Both the position numbers and the translations under genes were made by a program. Below are positions 41,426 to 50,412 of a DNA stretch of 64,000 bases, one piece after another. Below the pieces are notes generated by a model. The model searched no databases. It saw nothing but the letters and a program-made list of their open reading frames with translations, and had not been told where the DNA came from. Within the stretch, counting starts at the first letter, position 1. Every line of letters starts with the position of its first letter. Source of the stretch: GCA-002733465 sp965230525 (lineage in GTDB: Bacteria; Pseudomonadota; Gammaproteobacteria; Enterobacterales; Kangiellaceae); contig OZ246008.1 of the NCBI GenBank assembly GCA_965230525.1, positions 2,294,001 to 2,358,000 on the forward strand. The letters are read 5' to 3'.

Positions 41426-41782
41426 TTGTTTATAACGCTACTTGTTTGGCTTGCTATCGCGGCGATGCCTAAAGGGTTTGAGATGACACACGAGAAAATA
41501 GGCTCGGGCGTGCCAACGCTTGTTTTCGTCTATGATCCAAACCTTGAAGTGAGTATTAGCCAGACTGAGCAAATGAATGAGGCGCGCGATCAGATTGGCG
41601 ACCAAGTGCTCTTTCTAATCGCCAAAATTGGCACTCCAGAAGGAGATAGGCTTATCGCTCAACACCGAGCCAATCCTTCGGAACTATTGCTCTTCAATGC
41701 ATCGGGAAAGCTCACCAAACGACAATTTGCTTTGATAAGTGCTAGCGAACTGATCCTGTGGCTGCAAGTTGGCGAGCCTTAA
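41426..41782 (+). CDS. Membrane-anchored thioredoxin-fold-like protein without CxxC
   Basis: The conventional frame starts at a TTG and gives 118 residues: a TM segment, then a domain with VPTLVFVYDPN, QVLFLIAKIGTPEGDRLI and LLLFNASGKL, the strand pattern of thioredoxin-like folds, but with no cysteine. The same frame is open 21 codons further up and includes a basic stretch (STHRN) that would give a better TM anchor; the codon ATC at 41363 lies 7 bases after AGAGGA, so a rare start codon is possible. Function unknown. Confidence 0.5.
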   Translation: MFITLLVWLAIAAMPKGFEMTHEKIGSGVPTLVFVYDPNLEVSISQTEQMNEARDQIGDQVLFLIAKIGTPEGDRLIAQHRANPSELLLFNASGKLTKRQFALISASELILWLQVGEP

Positions 41783-41792
41783 TTTGGATGAA

Positions 41793-44700
41793 CTAGCGCT
41801 TCATCAGTCGATTAAGAAGTGTTCTGAGAGAAAGCGGTTTGATTGGTTTGTTTAACAAGAAAGCATTATTCGCTTGAACTTCCCTTTTTATCTTGTCAGT
41901 CTGATCGGCTGTGATAACTACGCTAGGAATATCCCAGTTAGCTTGTTTTCTCAATTTCTTGATGACTTGAATCCCTGTTCGATCATTGTCCAAATGATAG
42001 TCCGCTAATATTAATGCTAAATTCTCAAGCTGGCCAAGTTGTTGGCTCAAGGCTTCACCGTCCAATGAAGTGACTACTTTCTGGTAGCCCCAACTGTTCA
42101 GCAAAGACTGCATACCATCCAAGATATCTTGTTCATTATCAATACACAATATGAGCTGGTTTTTATTGGCATTCGCTTGGTGATCGCCTGGAATAGGCAA
42201 AACTTTAGGTTGTTCCGTTCGACCATCGCTTTCAACAATTGGTACCGCAACGGAAAAATCACAACCTTGATTTTCGGCTGAGTCCAAATTAAGTGGAAGT
42301 TTTAATATCTTCAGAATACGAGTAACAATGGCGAGTCCAAGTCCATGCCCTTCGACCGCAATTTTGTCTGAGTCTAATTGAACAAACTCTTCAAAAATTC
42401 TTTGCTGTTGGGCTTTACTTATTCCGACGCCATTATCAATAATATGAATTGCCAATTGGTCACATTTTCGCCGGACGCCAAAAAGAATTGTGCTTGCTTG
42501 AGAATGTTTAATGGCATTACTTAACAGATTTTGCAATATTCGGCGCAGCATGGTTCGATCGCAATAGGTTAATTTATCGCAATAGACCGTTTTAAGTGTT
42601 ATTGATTTTTCACTGGCTAAAATTTCAAATTCACCCGATAACTGCTGCATTAGTTCTTTGAGCGAAAAGCGACTCATTTCTGGCGTGACATTGCCCGAGT
42701 CTAACTTGGATATATCTATCAAATCTTTGAGTAATAGTTCGGCGGAGTGAAGGGACTGTTGAATTCTTTGTGAAAGCTGTTTTTGTTGCGAGTCTTGTAA
42801 CTTCTCAAATAAAGTCGCGCTAAATAAACTGGCAGCGTTCAGTGGTTGTAACACATCATGGCTAGCCGCTGCCAAAAATCGAGTTTTACTATGATTGGCA
42901 ATTTCAGCCATTGACTTTGCTTCAAGTAAACTTTGATTTAAATTTTCGAGTTGTTGGGTTCGTTCCGCGACACGTTGCTCGAGTTGTTGGTTGGCTTTTT
43001 CTAATTCGAATTGCTGCTGTCTGAACTCGGTAATATCAATAAAAGAAGTAACAAAACCACCACCGGGCATCGGGTTACCGCGCATTTCTAATATCACACC
43101 ATCTTGTTGTTGACGTTCATAAACATGCGGAGTGCCTCGGCGCATATGGCTCAATCGGCGAGCAATGATTTCGTCGATGTCACCTTTACCCATCATGCCG
43201 CGCTCAGCATTAAACTTAACTAAATCTTGAATGGGGCGTCCGACTTGAACCAGCTTTTCTGGGTATTGAAACAACTCAACGTACTGGCTATTCCAAGCGA
43301 CCAGATGTAGGTCTTTATCGACCACGCTAATGCCATGACTGATGTTTTCAATGGCAGATTGCAGTAGTTCTCGATTAAATAGTAAGACATCGGCGGCTTC
43401 GTCGATCATATTAAAAACATCTTCGAAAGGCACTTGGCGATTATTGGATAACGATTCAAATACCAAACGAGTCGAGGTGGAGCCAATCACACCTTGCAAT
43501 AGCTTTTCCGTATAGCGTGTTAGGTGGTTAATTTTTGCCTGGGAAATAGTTTGCAATGTGTTATCTCGACAATACTTTTCAAACGACTCCTTGGCGGCGG
43601 CCTTTCCAACAAACCTTTCGGCGAGTAAGATTAAATCGTCTACATCAAGTTCAAGCTCTAAACTTGGATTGCTGTTCACGGTTTGCGGGCTATTGGATAA
43701 GAAACGGCTAGTTTGCATTCGTTCGCTGAGCGTTTGATCTTCGCGTAGGGAGAAATAAACAAGCAATGAAATATTTGTCAGCAAACTCCAAAACAGGCCA
43801 TGGGTGAGGTTATCAAATCCATAAAGTCCAAATAATTGTGTTGGTTTTAACAGCGAAACTCCCAGTGGTCCTTGTTCTACGATTTGTTGTCCAATGATGT
43901 TGGCGTCACTTAGCAGCGGCAGTAGCAATGTATAAAACCAAACCAATAGTCCACCTGACAAACCAATAATTGTTGCTTTTTGTGTGGAACGCTTCCAATA
44001 GACTCCGGCAATAAGGGCAGGCGCTAACTGGGAAATTAATGCCATTGATAATAGCCCGGTCGTGGCCAATTGTTCGCTAACTGAAATCTCTCGATAGTAA
44101 ATGTATGCGCCCAATAAAATAATCAAGATGAGAGCACGTCGAATGGTCAATAGCCTTTTTACCAGATCACGTTTGTCTTTTAGTTCAAACGAAAAAAACT
44201 TCACCGCAAAGGGCACAATGATTTCATTACTTACCATGGTGCTTAGAACAATAGTGGCCACAATAATCATGCTGGTTGCTGCAGAAATTCCGCCGATAAA
44301 AACCAGCAGCGCAATTAGGGCGTTACCTTCTGCCGCTGGCAACATTAAAATATAGTCTTCGGCCGATACATTACTTCCCTGAAAATATAAGGTACCCGCT
44401 AGCGCAATCGGTAGAATAAACAAGTTAATCAAAAGTAAGTAACTTGGAAAGATCCAGCGGCTTTTCTTCAACTCTATTTCCGAGCGGTTTTCCACCACCA
44501 GAACATGGAATTGTCGAGGCAGGCATAAAATGGCAATCATACCTAAAAAGGTTTGCGACAAATAAATGAACGACGGTTGTCGATTGTTAATAATCGCTTG
44601 AGTTTGCGGGTTGCTACTTACTTGTGACCAAAGATCAGTAAAACCATCAAACACAAAATAAACAGTGAATAAGCCGGCCGCAATAAAAGCAGTCAACTTG

Positions 44701-45344
44701 ATCAGTGACTCGAAAGCGATTGCCAACATAATACCCTGATGATGCTCGGTAGCATCGGCTCTACGAGTACCAAATACGATAGTAAACAATGCAACTACAA
44801 TAGTGATATAAAACGCACTATCTTGCCAAAAGATACTTTCGCTAAATGTGGTTAGTGGGTTTTCGATAGGTCCAATTGTTTGAGTCATTACCTCGGCATT
44901 AGTGATGATTAGGTAACTATTTACAATGGCTTTTAGTTGAATAGAAATATAGGGAACAATTGCGACTAAACAAATGACCACCACAATACCGCCGAGCAAG
45001 TGCGAACGCCCAAACCGCCCGGCAATAAAATCAGCAATCGAAGTAACCTTATTTTGCTTTGCAATCCGAATAATTGTGGCGAGTATTGGCCAAGCGAAAA
45101 CAAGCAATAAAATACTGCCTAAATAAGTGGGTGCTAAATACCAGCCGGTGGCTTGAGATTGAGCAACGGTGCCATACATTGCCCAAGAGGTGCAGTAGAC
45201 GGCTAACGATAGACTGTAGATCCAGGGCCGTGGTTTGCTCGAATCCAATCGACGTTCAGCAAACTCTGCAATAGCAAATAGCAGCAGTAAGTAAACGATA
45301 GCAATGCCAATGACTAACCAATTATCCAAATGCGTTGGCTCCAA
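41793..45344 (-). CDS. Symporter-domain hybrid sensor histidine kinase (CrbS-like)
   Basis: A 1183-residue fusion. Residues 1-500 form a 13-TM sodium:solute symporter (SLC5) domain; a linker with a STAC-like helical part follows; a PAS domain (HGISVVDKDLHLVAWN) lies near 660-780; a coiled coil leads to the H-box AASHDVLQPLNAA (His about 830) and a HATPase with DNGVGI and GHGLGLAIV; the end is a receiver domain with Asp in ILADYHLD (about 1114). This is the layout of CrbS kinases that govern acetate and short-chain carbon use. It lies 40 bases behind a GntP permease on the same strand, so permease and sensor are likely co-expressed. The LuxR-type regulator at 32226 is a candidate partner. Confidence 0.9.
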   Translation of the reverse strand: MEPTHLDNWLVIGIAIVYLLLLFAIAEFAERRLDSSKPRPWIYSLSLAVYCTSWAMYGTVAQSQATGWYLAPTYLGSILLLVFAWPILATIIRIAKQNKVTSIADFIAGRFGRSHLLGGIVVVICLVAIVPYISIQLKAIVNSYLIITNAEVMTQTIGPIENPLTTFSESIFWQDSAFYITIVVALFTIVFGTRRADATEHHQGIMLAIAFESLIKLTAFIAAGLFTVYFVFDGFTDLWSQVSSNPQTQAIINNRQPSFIYLSQTFLGMIAILCLPRQFHVLVVENRSEIELKKSRWIFPSYLLLINLFILPIALAGTLYFQGSNVSAEDYILMLPAAEGNALIALLVFIGGISAATSMIIVATIVLSTMVSNEIIVPFAVKFFSFELKDKRDLVKRLLTIRRALILIILLGAYIYYREISVSEQLATTGLLSMALISQLAPALIAGVYWKRSTQKATIIGLSGGLLVWFYTLLLPLLSDANIIGQQIVEQGPLGVSLLKPTQLFGLYGFDNLTHGLFWSLLTNISLLVYFSLREDQTLSERMQTSRFLSNSPQTVNSNPSLELELDVDDLILLAERFVGKAAAKESFEKYCRDNTLQTISQAKINHLTRYTEKLLQGVIGSTSTRLVFESLSNNRQVPFEDVFNMIDEAADVLLFNRELLQSAIENISHGISVVDKDLHLVAWNSQYVELFQYPEKLVQVGRPIQDLVKFNAERGMMGKGDIDEIIARRLSHMRRGTPHVYERQQQDGVILEMRGNPMPGGGFVTSFIDITEFRQQQFELEKANQQLEQRVAERTQQLENLNQSLLEAKSMAEIANHSKTRFLAAASHDVLQPLNAASLFSATLFEKLQDSQQKQLSQRIQQSLHSAELLLKDLIDISKLDSGNVTPEMSRFSLKELMQQLSGEFEILASEKSITLKTVYCDKLTYCDRTMLRRILQNLLSNAIKHSQASTILFGVRRKCDQLAIHIIDNGVGISKAQQQRIFEEFVQLDSDKIAVEGHGLGLAIVTRILKILKLPLNLDSAENQGCDFSVAVPIVESDGRTEQPKVLPIPGDHQANANKNQLILCIDNEQDILDGMQSLLNSWGYQKVVTSLDGEALSQQLGQLENLALILADYHLDNDRTGIQVIKKLRKQANWDIPSVVITADQTDKIKREVQANNAFLLNKPIKPLSLRTLLNRLMKR

Positions 45345-45384
45345 ATAATGAAGTTTTAAATCCAGCCAACCATAGCAGAAATAG

Positions 45385-46680
45385 TTAGATTAGGAAAAGC
45401 GCGATAGCCAGCATTAATCCAAGTAGTGGAACTACAACCGTGACTGCGCCCATCGGACCATAAGCGGCTTGATGAGTTTCTCCACAGATCGCGCGAATAG
45501 TGGTGACCACATAACCATTGTGTGGCAAAGAATCTAAGGCGCCTGAGGATATCGCGACAACTCGATGTAATTCTTCCGGTTCAACGCCTGCATCAATATA
45601 GTGAGGCGCAAGAATGGGCAAGGCAATCGCTTGCCCGCCCGAAGCCGACCCAGTTAATCCTGCAATGGCAGAGACGGCAATCGCCGCACCGATAAGTTCA
45701 TTGCCGGGAATATTGGTCATAAATTCCACTGCAACTGCAAATGCTGGAGTCGCTTTTGCAACTGAACCAAAACCAACTACCGCGGCAGTATTGCCTATGG
45801 CGATTAGGGCGCCGGTAGTCCCAACATTAACCGCGCTTCCCAGCTTTTGAATATACCGAAGATTTAATAGCCAACAAGATAAAACACCGATGAGTAGCGC
45901 GACCATAAGTGCATATTCGTTGAGGGCCTCATGTAATACAAAACTGCTTACTAATACCAGTAACAGTGGGAGCAGTGATAGCACTGGCGATGGCAGTTTA
46001 CTCTCTCTTATTTCCGGATCATTGTCTCTGGTTTGAAAGCTCTCACCATTAGCGACTGCTTTTTTGATCATTCGTTTCAGCCACCAAAAACCAAACAAGG
46101 CCATAAATACTGCAACCACTAATGAGACTTCCCAACCCGCATAGGGTGATGTCCCAAGATACTTGATCGGGATCCAATTTTGCACTTCCGGGGAGCCTGC
46201 TGAGGTCATGGTAAATGTGACCGAGCCAAAGGCCAGCGCGGCAGGAATAAATCGCCGAGGTAGATCGGCTTGCTTAAATAAGGATAGAGCCATTGGATAA
46301 ACACTAAAGGCGACCACAAATAAACTGACACCACCATAGGTCAGAATGGCGCAGGCAAAAACAATGGCTAAAACGGTGTGTTGCATTCCCAGCTTGCCGA
46401 CAATCCAACGAGAGACGCTGTCTGCACTGCCACTTTCTTCCATTAATTTGCCAAACAATGACCCGAGTAAAAACATTAAGAACCATGCTTGCACAAAACC
46501 AGCAAATCCTGACATATAGCTGGCTAAGAAATTACTCTCTGAGGCAAACAACGGAATTCCACTGGTCAAGGCGACAACCAATGCGCATAATGGCCCCGCA
46601 ACCATCAAATTCATACCTCTTATTGTGAGAACAATGAGAAGTAATAGACCTACAAACAAGCCGATCATGCTAACAGACAT
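45385..46680 (-). CDS. GntP-family permease, probably 3-hydroxybutyrate
   Basis: A 431-residue transporter with about 12 TM segments and GntP-family motifs (AGLTGSASGGQAIALPIL, SSGALDSLPHNGYV near the C-terminus). The family includes gluconate and D-3-hydroxybutyrate carriers. The genes around it encode polyhydroxybutyrate breakdown and 3-hydroxybutyrate dehydrogenase, so 3-hydroxybutyrate or acetoacetate is the likely substrate (inference). AAAGGA precedes the ATG at 46680; a longer frame to 46758 crosses the operator site and is rejected. First gene of the unit with the symporter-type sensor kinase. Confidence 0.85.
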   Translation of the reverse strand: MSVSMIGLFVGLLLLIVLTIRGMNLMVAGPLCALVVALTSGIPLFASESNFLASYMSGFAGFVQAWFLMFLLGSLFGKLMEESGSADSVSRWIVGKLGMQHTVLAIVFACAILTYGGVSLFVVAFSVYPMALSLFKQADLPRRFIPAALAFGSVTFTMTSAGSPEVQNWIPIKYLGTSPYAGWEVSLVVAVFMALFGFWWLKRMIKKAVANGESFQTRDNDPEIRESKLPSPVLSLLPLLLVLVSSFVLHEALNEYALMVALLIGVLSCWLLNLRYIQKLGSAVNVGTTGALIAIGNTAAVVGFGSVAKATPAFAVAVEFMTNIPGNELIGAAIAVSAIAGLTGSASGGQAIALPILAPHYIDAGVEPEELHRVVAISSGALDSLPHNGYVVTTIRAICGETHQAAYGPMGAVTVVVPLLGLMLAIALFLI

Positions 46681-46736
46681 AACTAAATCCTTTAATAAAC
46701 AATACTCGCTATTCTGTCTTATGAGGTCATGCAAGC

Positions 46737-46753
46737 CCATAGTACTATGGTAC
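46737..46753. promoter_or_regulatory. Operator-like palindrome between permease and TonB receptor
   Basis: CCATAGTACTATGG is a perfect 14-bp palindrome, continuing to AGTACTATGGTAC (46741-46753). Almost the same sequence lies at 52498-52510 and, with two changes, at 32138-32150. It is in the divergent promoter region, 57 and 76 bases from the two start codons. Confidence 0.6.
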
Positions 46754-46828
46754 AGCATACGGCCAAAAAGATTTGCGGTAAGGTAGTGTCAGAATACAGA
46801 ACAACTATCACGAGTTAGGGGATAATCG

Positions 46829-49189
46829 ATGAACAACGAGTTGAATCAAATCAAGTCTAATAATAAATTAATAACAACCCAGACTGAGAAACCTATGAAA
46901 AGCAAAACCGAAAAATTTATCAAAAGCAAACTGGCGATGTTAGTTGCCGCGTCACTCGCATCGAGTGCGCAAGTGTATGCTGCCGAATCCGAAGAGCAAA
47001 ACGCAGAGGAAGAGTCTGGCGTTAGAACCATTACCGTGACTGCTCGTAAAACCGAAGAAAGCTTGCAAAATGTCCCCGTTGCTATCACCGCAATCGATGG
47101 TGGTGATTTAGAAGATATGGGGGTGAGTGTGCTCACAGAAATACAGCAGTTTTCTCCGAATACAACATTGCAAAGTAGTCGTGGAACCAATTCGACACTG
47201 ACGGCTTTTATTCGAGGTGTTGGTCAAGAAGATCCTTTGTGGGGCTATGAGCCGGGGGTTGGTATTTATATTGATGATGTCTATGTGGCAAGACCACAAG
47301 GCGCGGTGTTAGATCTTTTAGATGTCGAGCGAATTGAGGTACTTCGTGGGCCTCAAGGAACGCTTTATGGCAAAAACACCATAGGCGGAGCGATTAAGTT
47401 TGTCACCAAACGAATGAGTGGCGAAACCGAGTTTGGTGTTAGAGCAACATTTGGAGATTACGGTCGAACAGATTTAAAAGTAAACGGGCAGCTCCCTTTA
47501 ATTGAGGATAAACTTTATTTTGGTTTTGCAGCGGCAACCTTGCAACGAGATGGTTTTGGTAAATTTGTTACCTCTGATTTAGCTGGCCAAAATAGAGAAA
47601 ACTACAACAAAGATGTTGTTGCGGGTCGGCTAACTTTAGAGTATTCACCGTCCGACGACCTATTTTTTAAACTGGCCTATGATAAAACAGAGGACGAATC
47701 TAACTCCAAAGGGGGCTATCGTTTATTACCTAGCTTATTAACCGAAGCGCCTGTACCTGATTCTGTTTATGATTCCTATACCAGTTTGCCGACGTGGAAC
47801 AAAGTTGAAGTCGAAGGTTATAGTTTAACCATCAACTATGATATTGACGAGCATTGGTCGTTTAAATCCGTGACAGCTGGTCGAGAAAGTTATTCGCCAA
47901 CTAACATTGATTTTGACAATACCAGCTTAAGAATATTTGATGTTCCCGCTTTTTATGACGACGAGCAATTCAGTCAAGAATTTCAACTAAATTATGATAC
48001 CGATGACCTCACATTTGTGTCGGGTTTGTACTTCTTTGATGGTGACTCATGTGGTCATTTTGATGCGATATTAGAAGTACTGGGGCAGTCCATAGGGGCT
48101 CCGGGTCTAACACGCGAAGTAAAAGGTTGTAGTGACTCCAACAGTAAAGCTATTTATGCTCAAGGCTCTTACGATCTGACCGACCGAGTTTCCATGACCT
48201 TGGGGGCTCGATACACCCAAGAAGAAAAACAAGCCTACGTATACAATGGTTTGGTATTTGATACTATCTATCCGGAAAGTGGTTGGGTTCCTGGATATGT
48301 TCGCGATGATGCACTGATTGATGCGACCATTGTTGAAGTGTTAAATGATTCAGAAGAGTGGAGTCGGTTTACGCCTAGAGTCGGTGTTGAGTTTCAACAA
48401 ACTGACGATGTGATGTGGTTTGCTAGTTATTCACAAGGCTTTAAGTCAGGCTTGTTTAATCCCAGAGCGACCTTTGCCGAAGAAGCCGCCGACCCAGAAA
48501 AAGTAGATTCCTATGAAGTGGGTGTTCGGAGTGACATTGGGCGTGACCTAAGACTGAATGCAACATTATTTGTGCTTGATCATACTGACCGTCAATTTGT
48601 CAGTGTGCTTCCTGGGGAGAATCCTGGTGATTTAGAGCAACGCTTAGGTAATATTGGTGAGTCTGAAGCTACTGGTGCTGAAATTGATGTTAATTGGGCT
48701 GTAACCGATTCACTTGATATTAATTTATCTTTAGGATTTATCGATTCGGAATTTTCTAATGCGGTGACCAATGATATTGATAATGGTGAAATCGATATTT
48801 CCGATCGTTTCTCAATTATTAACACCCCAGAAACAACCGCGAATTTAAGTTTTAATTATAATTTCGAAAATTCGCTTGGAGATTTTAGTTTAAGTGGAAA
48901 TTATTATTATCGAAGCGAGTACGAGCTGTCTGTGTTAGATAACTTATTAACACAAGATGGTTATGGATTGGCTAACTTAAGCTTAAATTGGTTCAGCAAC
49001 AACGGTAAATGGCAAGCGGGCTTGCATGCCAAAAACATTACTGATGAAGAGTATTTAGTGGGTAACTACACCTTTGTCACTCCCGATGGCAATGGCGGTT
49101 ACATTCCCGGCTTAGGCGGCGATAACACCCTGATCGGTTATTACGGTGACCCACGTACTGTCGCGTTAACAATTGGTTATCAGTTCTAA
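46829..49189 (+). CDS. TonB-dependent receptor, candidate for 3-hydroxybutyrate oligomers
   Basis: A 786-residue outer-membrane receptor with a long N-terminal leader (signal core about residues 35-50, cleavage near VYA-AES), a TonB box-like VRTITVTARK, the plug motif NVPVAITAIDGGDL and RIEVLRGPQGTLYGKNTIGGAIKFV, and a barrel ending in RTVALTIGYQF. Its type resembles the receptors used for organic nutrients rather than siderophores. It shares a palindromic operator with the divergent permease/kinase unit and is followed by a depolymerase gene, so it may import 3-hydroxybutyrate oligomers or a related compound; this is inference. AGGGGA precedes the start. Confidence 0.88.
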   Translation: MNNELNQIKSNNKLITTQTEKPMKSKTEKFIKSKLAMLVAASLASSAQVYAAESEEQNAEEESGVRTITVTARKTEESLQNVPVAITAIDGGDLEDMGVSVLTEIQQFSPNTTLQSSRGTNSTLTAFIRGVGQEDPLWGYEPGVGIYIDDVYVARPQGAVLDLLDVERIEVLRGPQGTLYGKNTIGGAIKFVTKRMSGETEFGVRATFGDYGRTDLKVNGQLPLIEDKLYFGFAAATLQRDGFGKFVTSDLAGQNRENYNKDVVAGRLTLEYSPSDDLFFKLAYDKTEDESNSKGGYRLLPSLLTEAPVPDSVYDSYTSLPTWNKVEVEGYSLTINYDIDEHWSFKSVTAGRESYSPTNIDFDNTSLRIFDVPAFYDDEQFSQEFQLNYDTDDLTFVSGLYFFDGDSCGHFDAILEVLGQSIGAPGLTREVKGCSDSNSKAIYAQGSYDLTDRVSMTLGARYTQEEKQAYVYNGLVFDTIYPESGWVPGYVRDDALIDATIVEVLNDSEEWSRFTPRVGVEFQQTDDVMWFASYSQGFKSGLFNPRATFAEEAADPEKVDSYEVGVRSDIGRDLRLNATLFVLDHTDRQFVSVLPGENPGDLEQRLGNIGESEATGAEIDVNWAVTDSLDINLSLGFIDSEFSNAVTNDIDNGEIDISDRFSIINTPETTANLSFNYNFENSLGDFSLSGNYYYRSEYELSVLDNLLTQDGYGLANLSLNWFSNNGKWQAGLHAKNITDEEYLVGNYTFVTPDGNGGYIPGLGGDNTLIGYYGDPRTVALTIGYQF

Positions 49190-49226
49190 TCCGTTAAACT
49201 AAGAGTTTAATTTCTGTTCCGTTAAG

Positions 49227-49276
49227 TTAATGGCGCTTGTTGTTAATGGCGCGTGTTGTTAATGGAGATTGTTGTT
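49227..49276. repeat. Tandem 16-bp repeats (TTAATGGCGCGTGTTG)
   Basis: Three imperfect copies between the receptor stop and its terminator. Confidence 0.85.
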
Positions 49277-49303
49277 GACCGCGTTAACTCGCGGTCTTTT
49301 TTA
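49277..49303 (+). terminator. Intrinsic terminator after the TonB receptor gene
   Basis: GACCGCG, loop TTAACT, CGCGGTC, then seven T. It separates the receptor from the depolymerase gene 15 bases later, so the latter likely has partial read-through or a promoter inside the repeat. Confidence 0.85.
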
Positions 49304-49317
49304 TTTGGAGAAGTTAA

Positions 49318-50376
49318 ATGTTGCGTAATTGCATTGCTTTAATCCTGGCCTCAATAGCGATTGGCTGCTCAGAGCCTAATCCAAACAAACAAGCCAGTTC
49401 ATCGGACGCGGCTGCTCAATTTAATATTGATACATCTAATGTTACTGTTTCTGGACTATCTTCCGGTGGCTATATGGCGAGCCAATACCATATCGCTTTT
49501 TCCAAGCAAGTATCTGGCGCTGCATTACTAGCTTCCGGGCCTTATGGCTGTGCTCAGGGTGATCTCAAAACGGCTTTAGTCGGGTGCATGAACGTCACGG
49601 AAACAATTGATATAGAGCAGTTCTATCAAATAATTGTTGATAACTCAAAATTGCAAACCATTGATGAGCATACTCAAATAGCGGGTGATCGCGTTTGGGT
49701 ATTTCAGGGGCAAAGCGATCAAACCGTTAGTCGCAAGGTGGTAGACGCTCAACAACAACTCTATAAAAAATTGGGCGCTTCGGTACAACAACAATACTCT
49801 TTAAATGCTGGGCATGGTTTTCCAACAAACAATTTTGGTGTTGAGTGTTCACAAACCAACACGCCTTTCATTAATCAATGTGGGGTTGACTTAGTTAGTG
49901 AATTTATGACATTTATAAGCCCGTTAACAGCGACACAACAGCAAGCAAAATCAGAGGTTGAGGGCCAGTCGAATAATAAACTGATAGAATTCGATCAATC
50001 ATTATTTAGTGATGACAATACGCTTGCAGAAAAGGGTTATTTATTTGTGCCCGCCGATTGTTTTCAAGGCAAACAATGTCGCATCCATATTGCTTTTCAT
50101 GGTTGCCAGCAAAATGTTGAGTCTATCGGTATGCAATTTATAAAGAATACTGGCGTTAACCAGTGGGCGGCCGATAATCAAATGGTGGTCCTTTATCCGC
50201 AAACTACAGCGAGTTATGTGCCGCTTAATCCCAAAGCTTGTTGGGATTGGTGGGGGTACACAGGGGCTGATTATTTAACTAAAACGGGCCCACAATTAAA
50301 ACAAATCAATAACATGGTAAGTCAGTTACCGCAAATCATTAATCATCAGTCCAGTCGAGTAATTAATCTGAAATAA
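49318..50376 (+). CDS. Poly(3-hydroxybutyrate) depolymerase, lipoprotein
   Basis: A 352-residue alpha/beta hydrolase with a lipoprotein signal (lipobox AIGC at residue 17), so it is anchored in a membrane, probably exposed on the cell surface or in the periplasm. The nucleophile box is GLSSGGYMA; the catalytic Asp is likely in QGQSDQTV and the His in NAGHGFP. The segment HGCQQN and the late CWDWWGY motif are those of short-chain PHA depolymerases with a type 2-like catalytic domain. There is no separate substrate-binding domain, so it may prefer amorphous polymer or released oligomers. The stop codon lies within a tandem repeat shared with the convergent hydrolase gene. Confidence 0.88.
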   Translation: MLRNCIALILASIAIGCSEPNPNKQASSSDAAAQFNIDTSNVTVSGLSSGGYMASQYHIAFSKQVSGAALLASGPYGCAQGDLKTALVGCMNVTETIDIEQFYQIIVDNSKLQTIDEHTQIAGDRVWVFQGQSDQTVSRKVVDAQQQLYKKLGASVQQQYSLNAGHGFPTNNFGVECSQTNTPFINQCGVDLVSEFMTFISPLTATQQQAKSEVEGQSNNKLIEFDQSLFSDDNTLAEKGYLFVPADCFQGKQCRIHIAFHGCQQNVESIGMQFIKNTGVNQWAADNQMVVLYPQTTASYVPLNPKACWDWWGYTGADYLTKTGPQLKQINNMVSQLPQIINHQSSRVINLK

Positions 50377-50412
50377 TCAATCTGAAACAATCAATCTGGA
50401 ATAATCAATTCA
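50362..50412. repeat. Tandem 13-bp repeats covering both converging gene ends
   Basis: Three to four copies of ATAATCAATCTGA. They encode the last residues of the depolymerase on one strand and of the oligomer hydrolase on the other, and supply both stop codons. Confidence 0.85.

Noticed and set aside
21389..41782. Search for an integron integrase near the attC sites
   Set aside because: No frame of about 320 codons with tyrosine-recombinase motifs exists on either strand in the accessory region; the arrays are therefore called integrase-less within this window.
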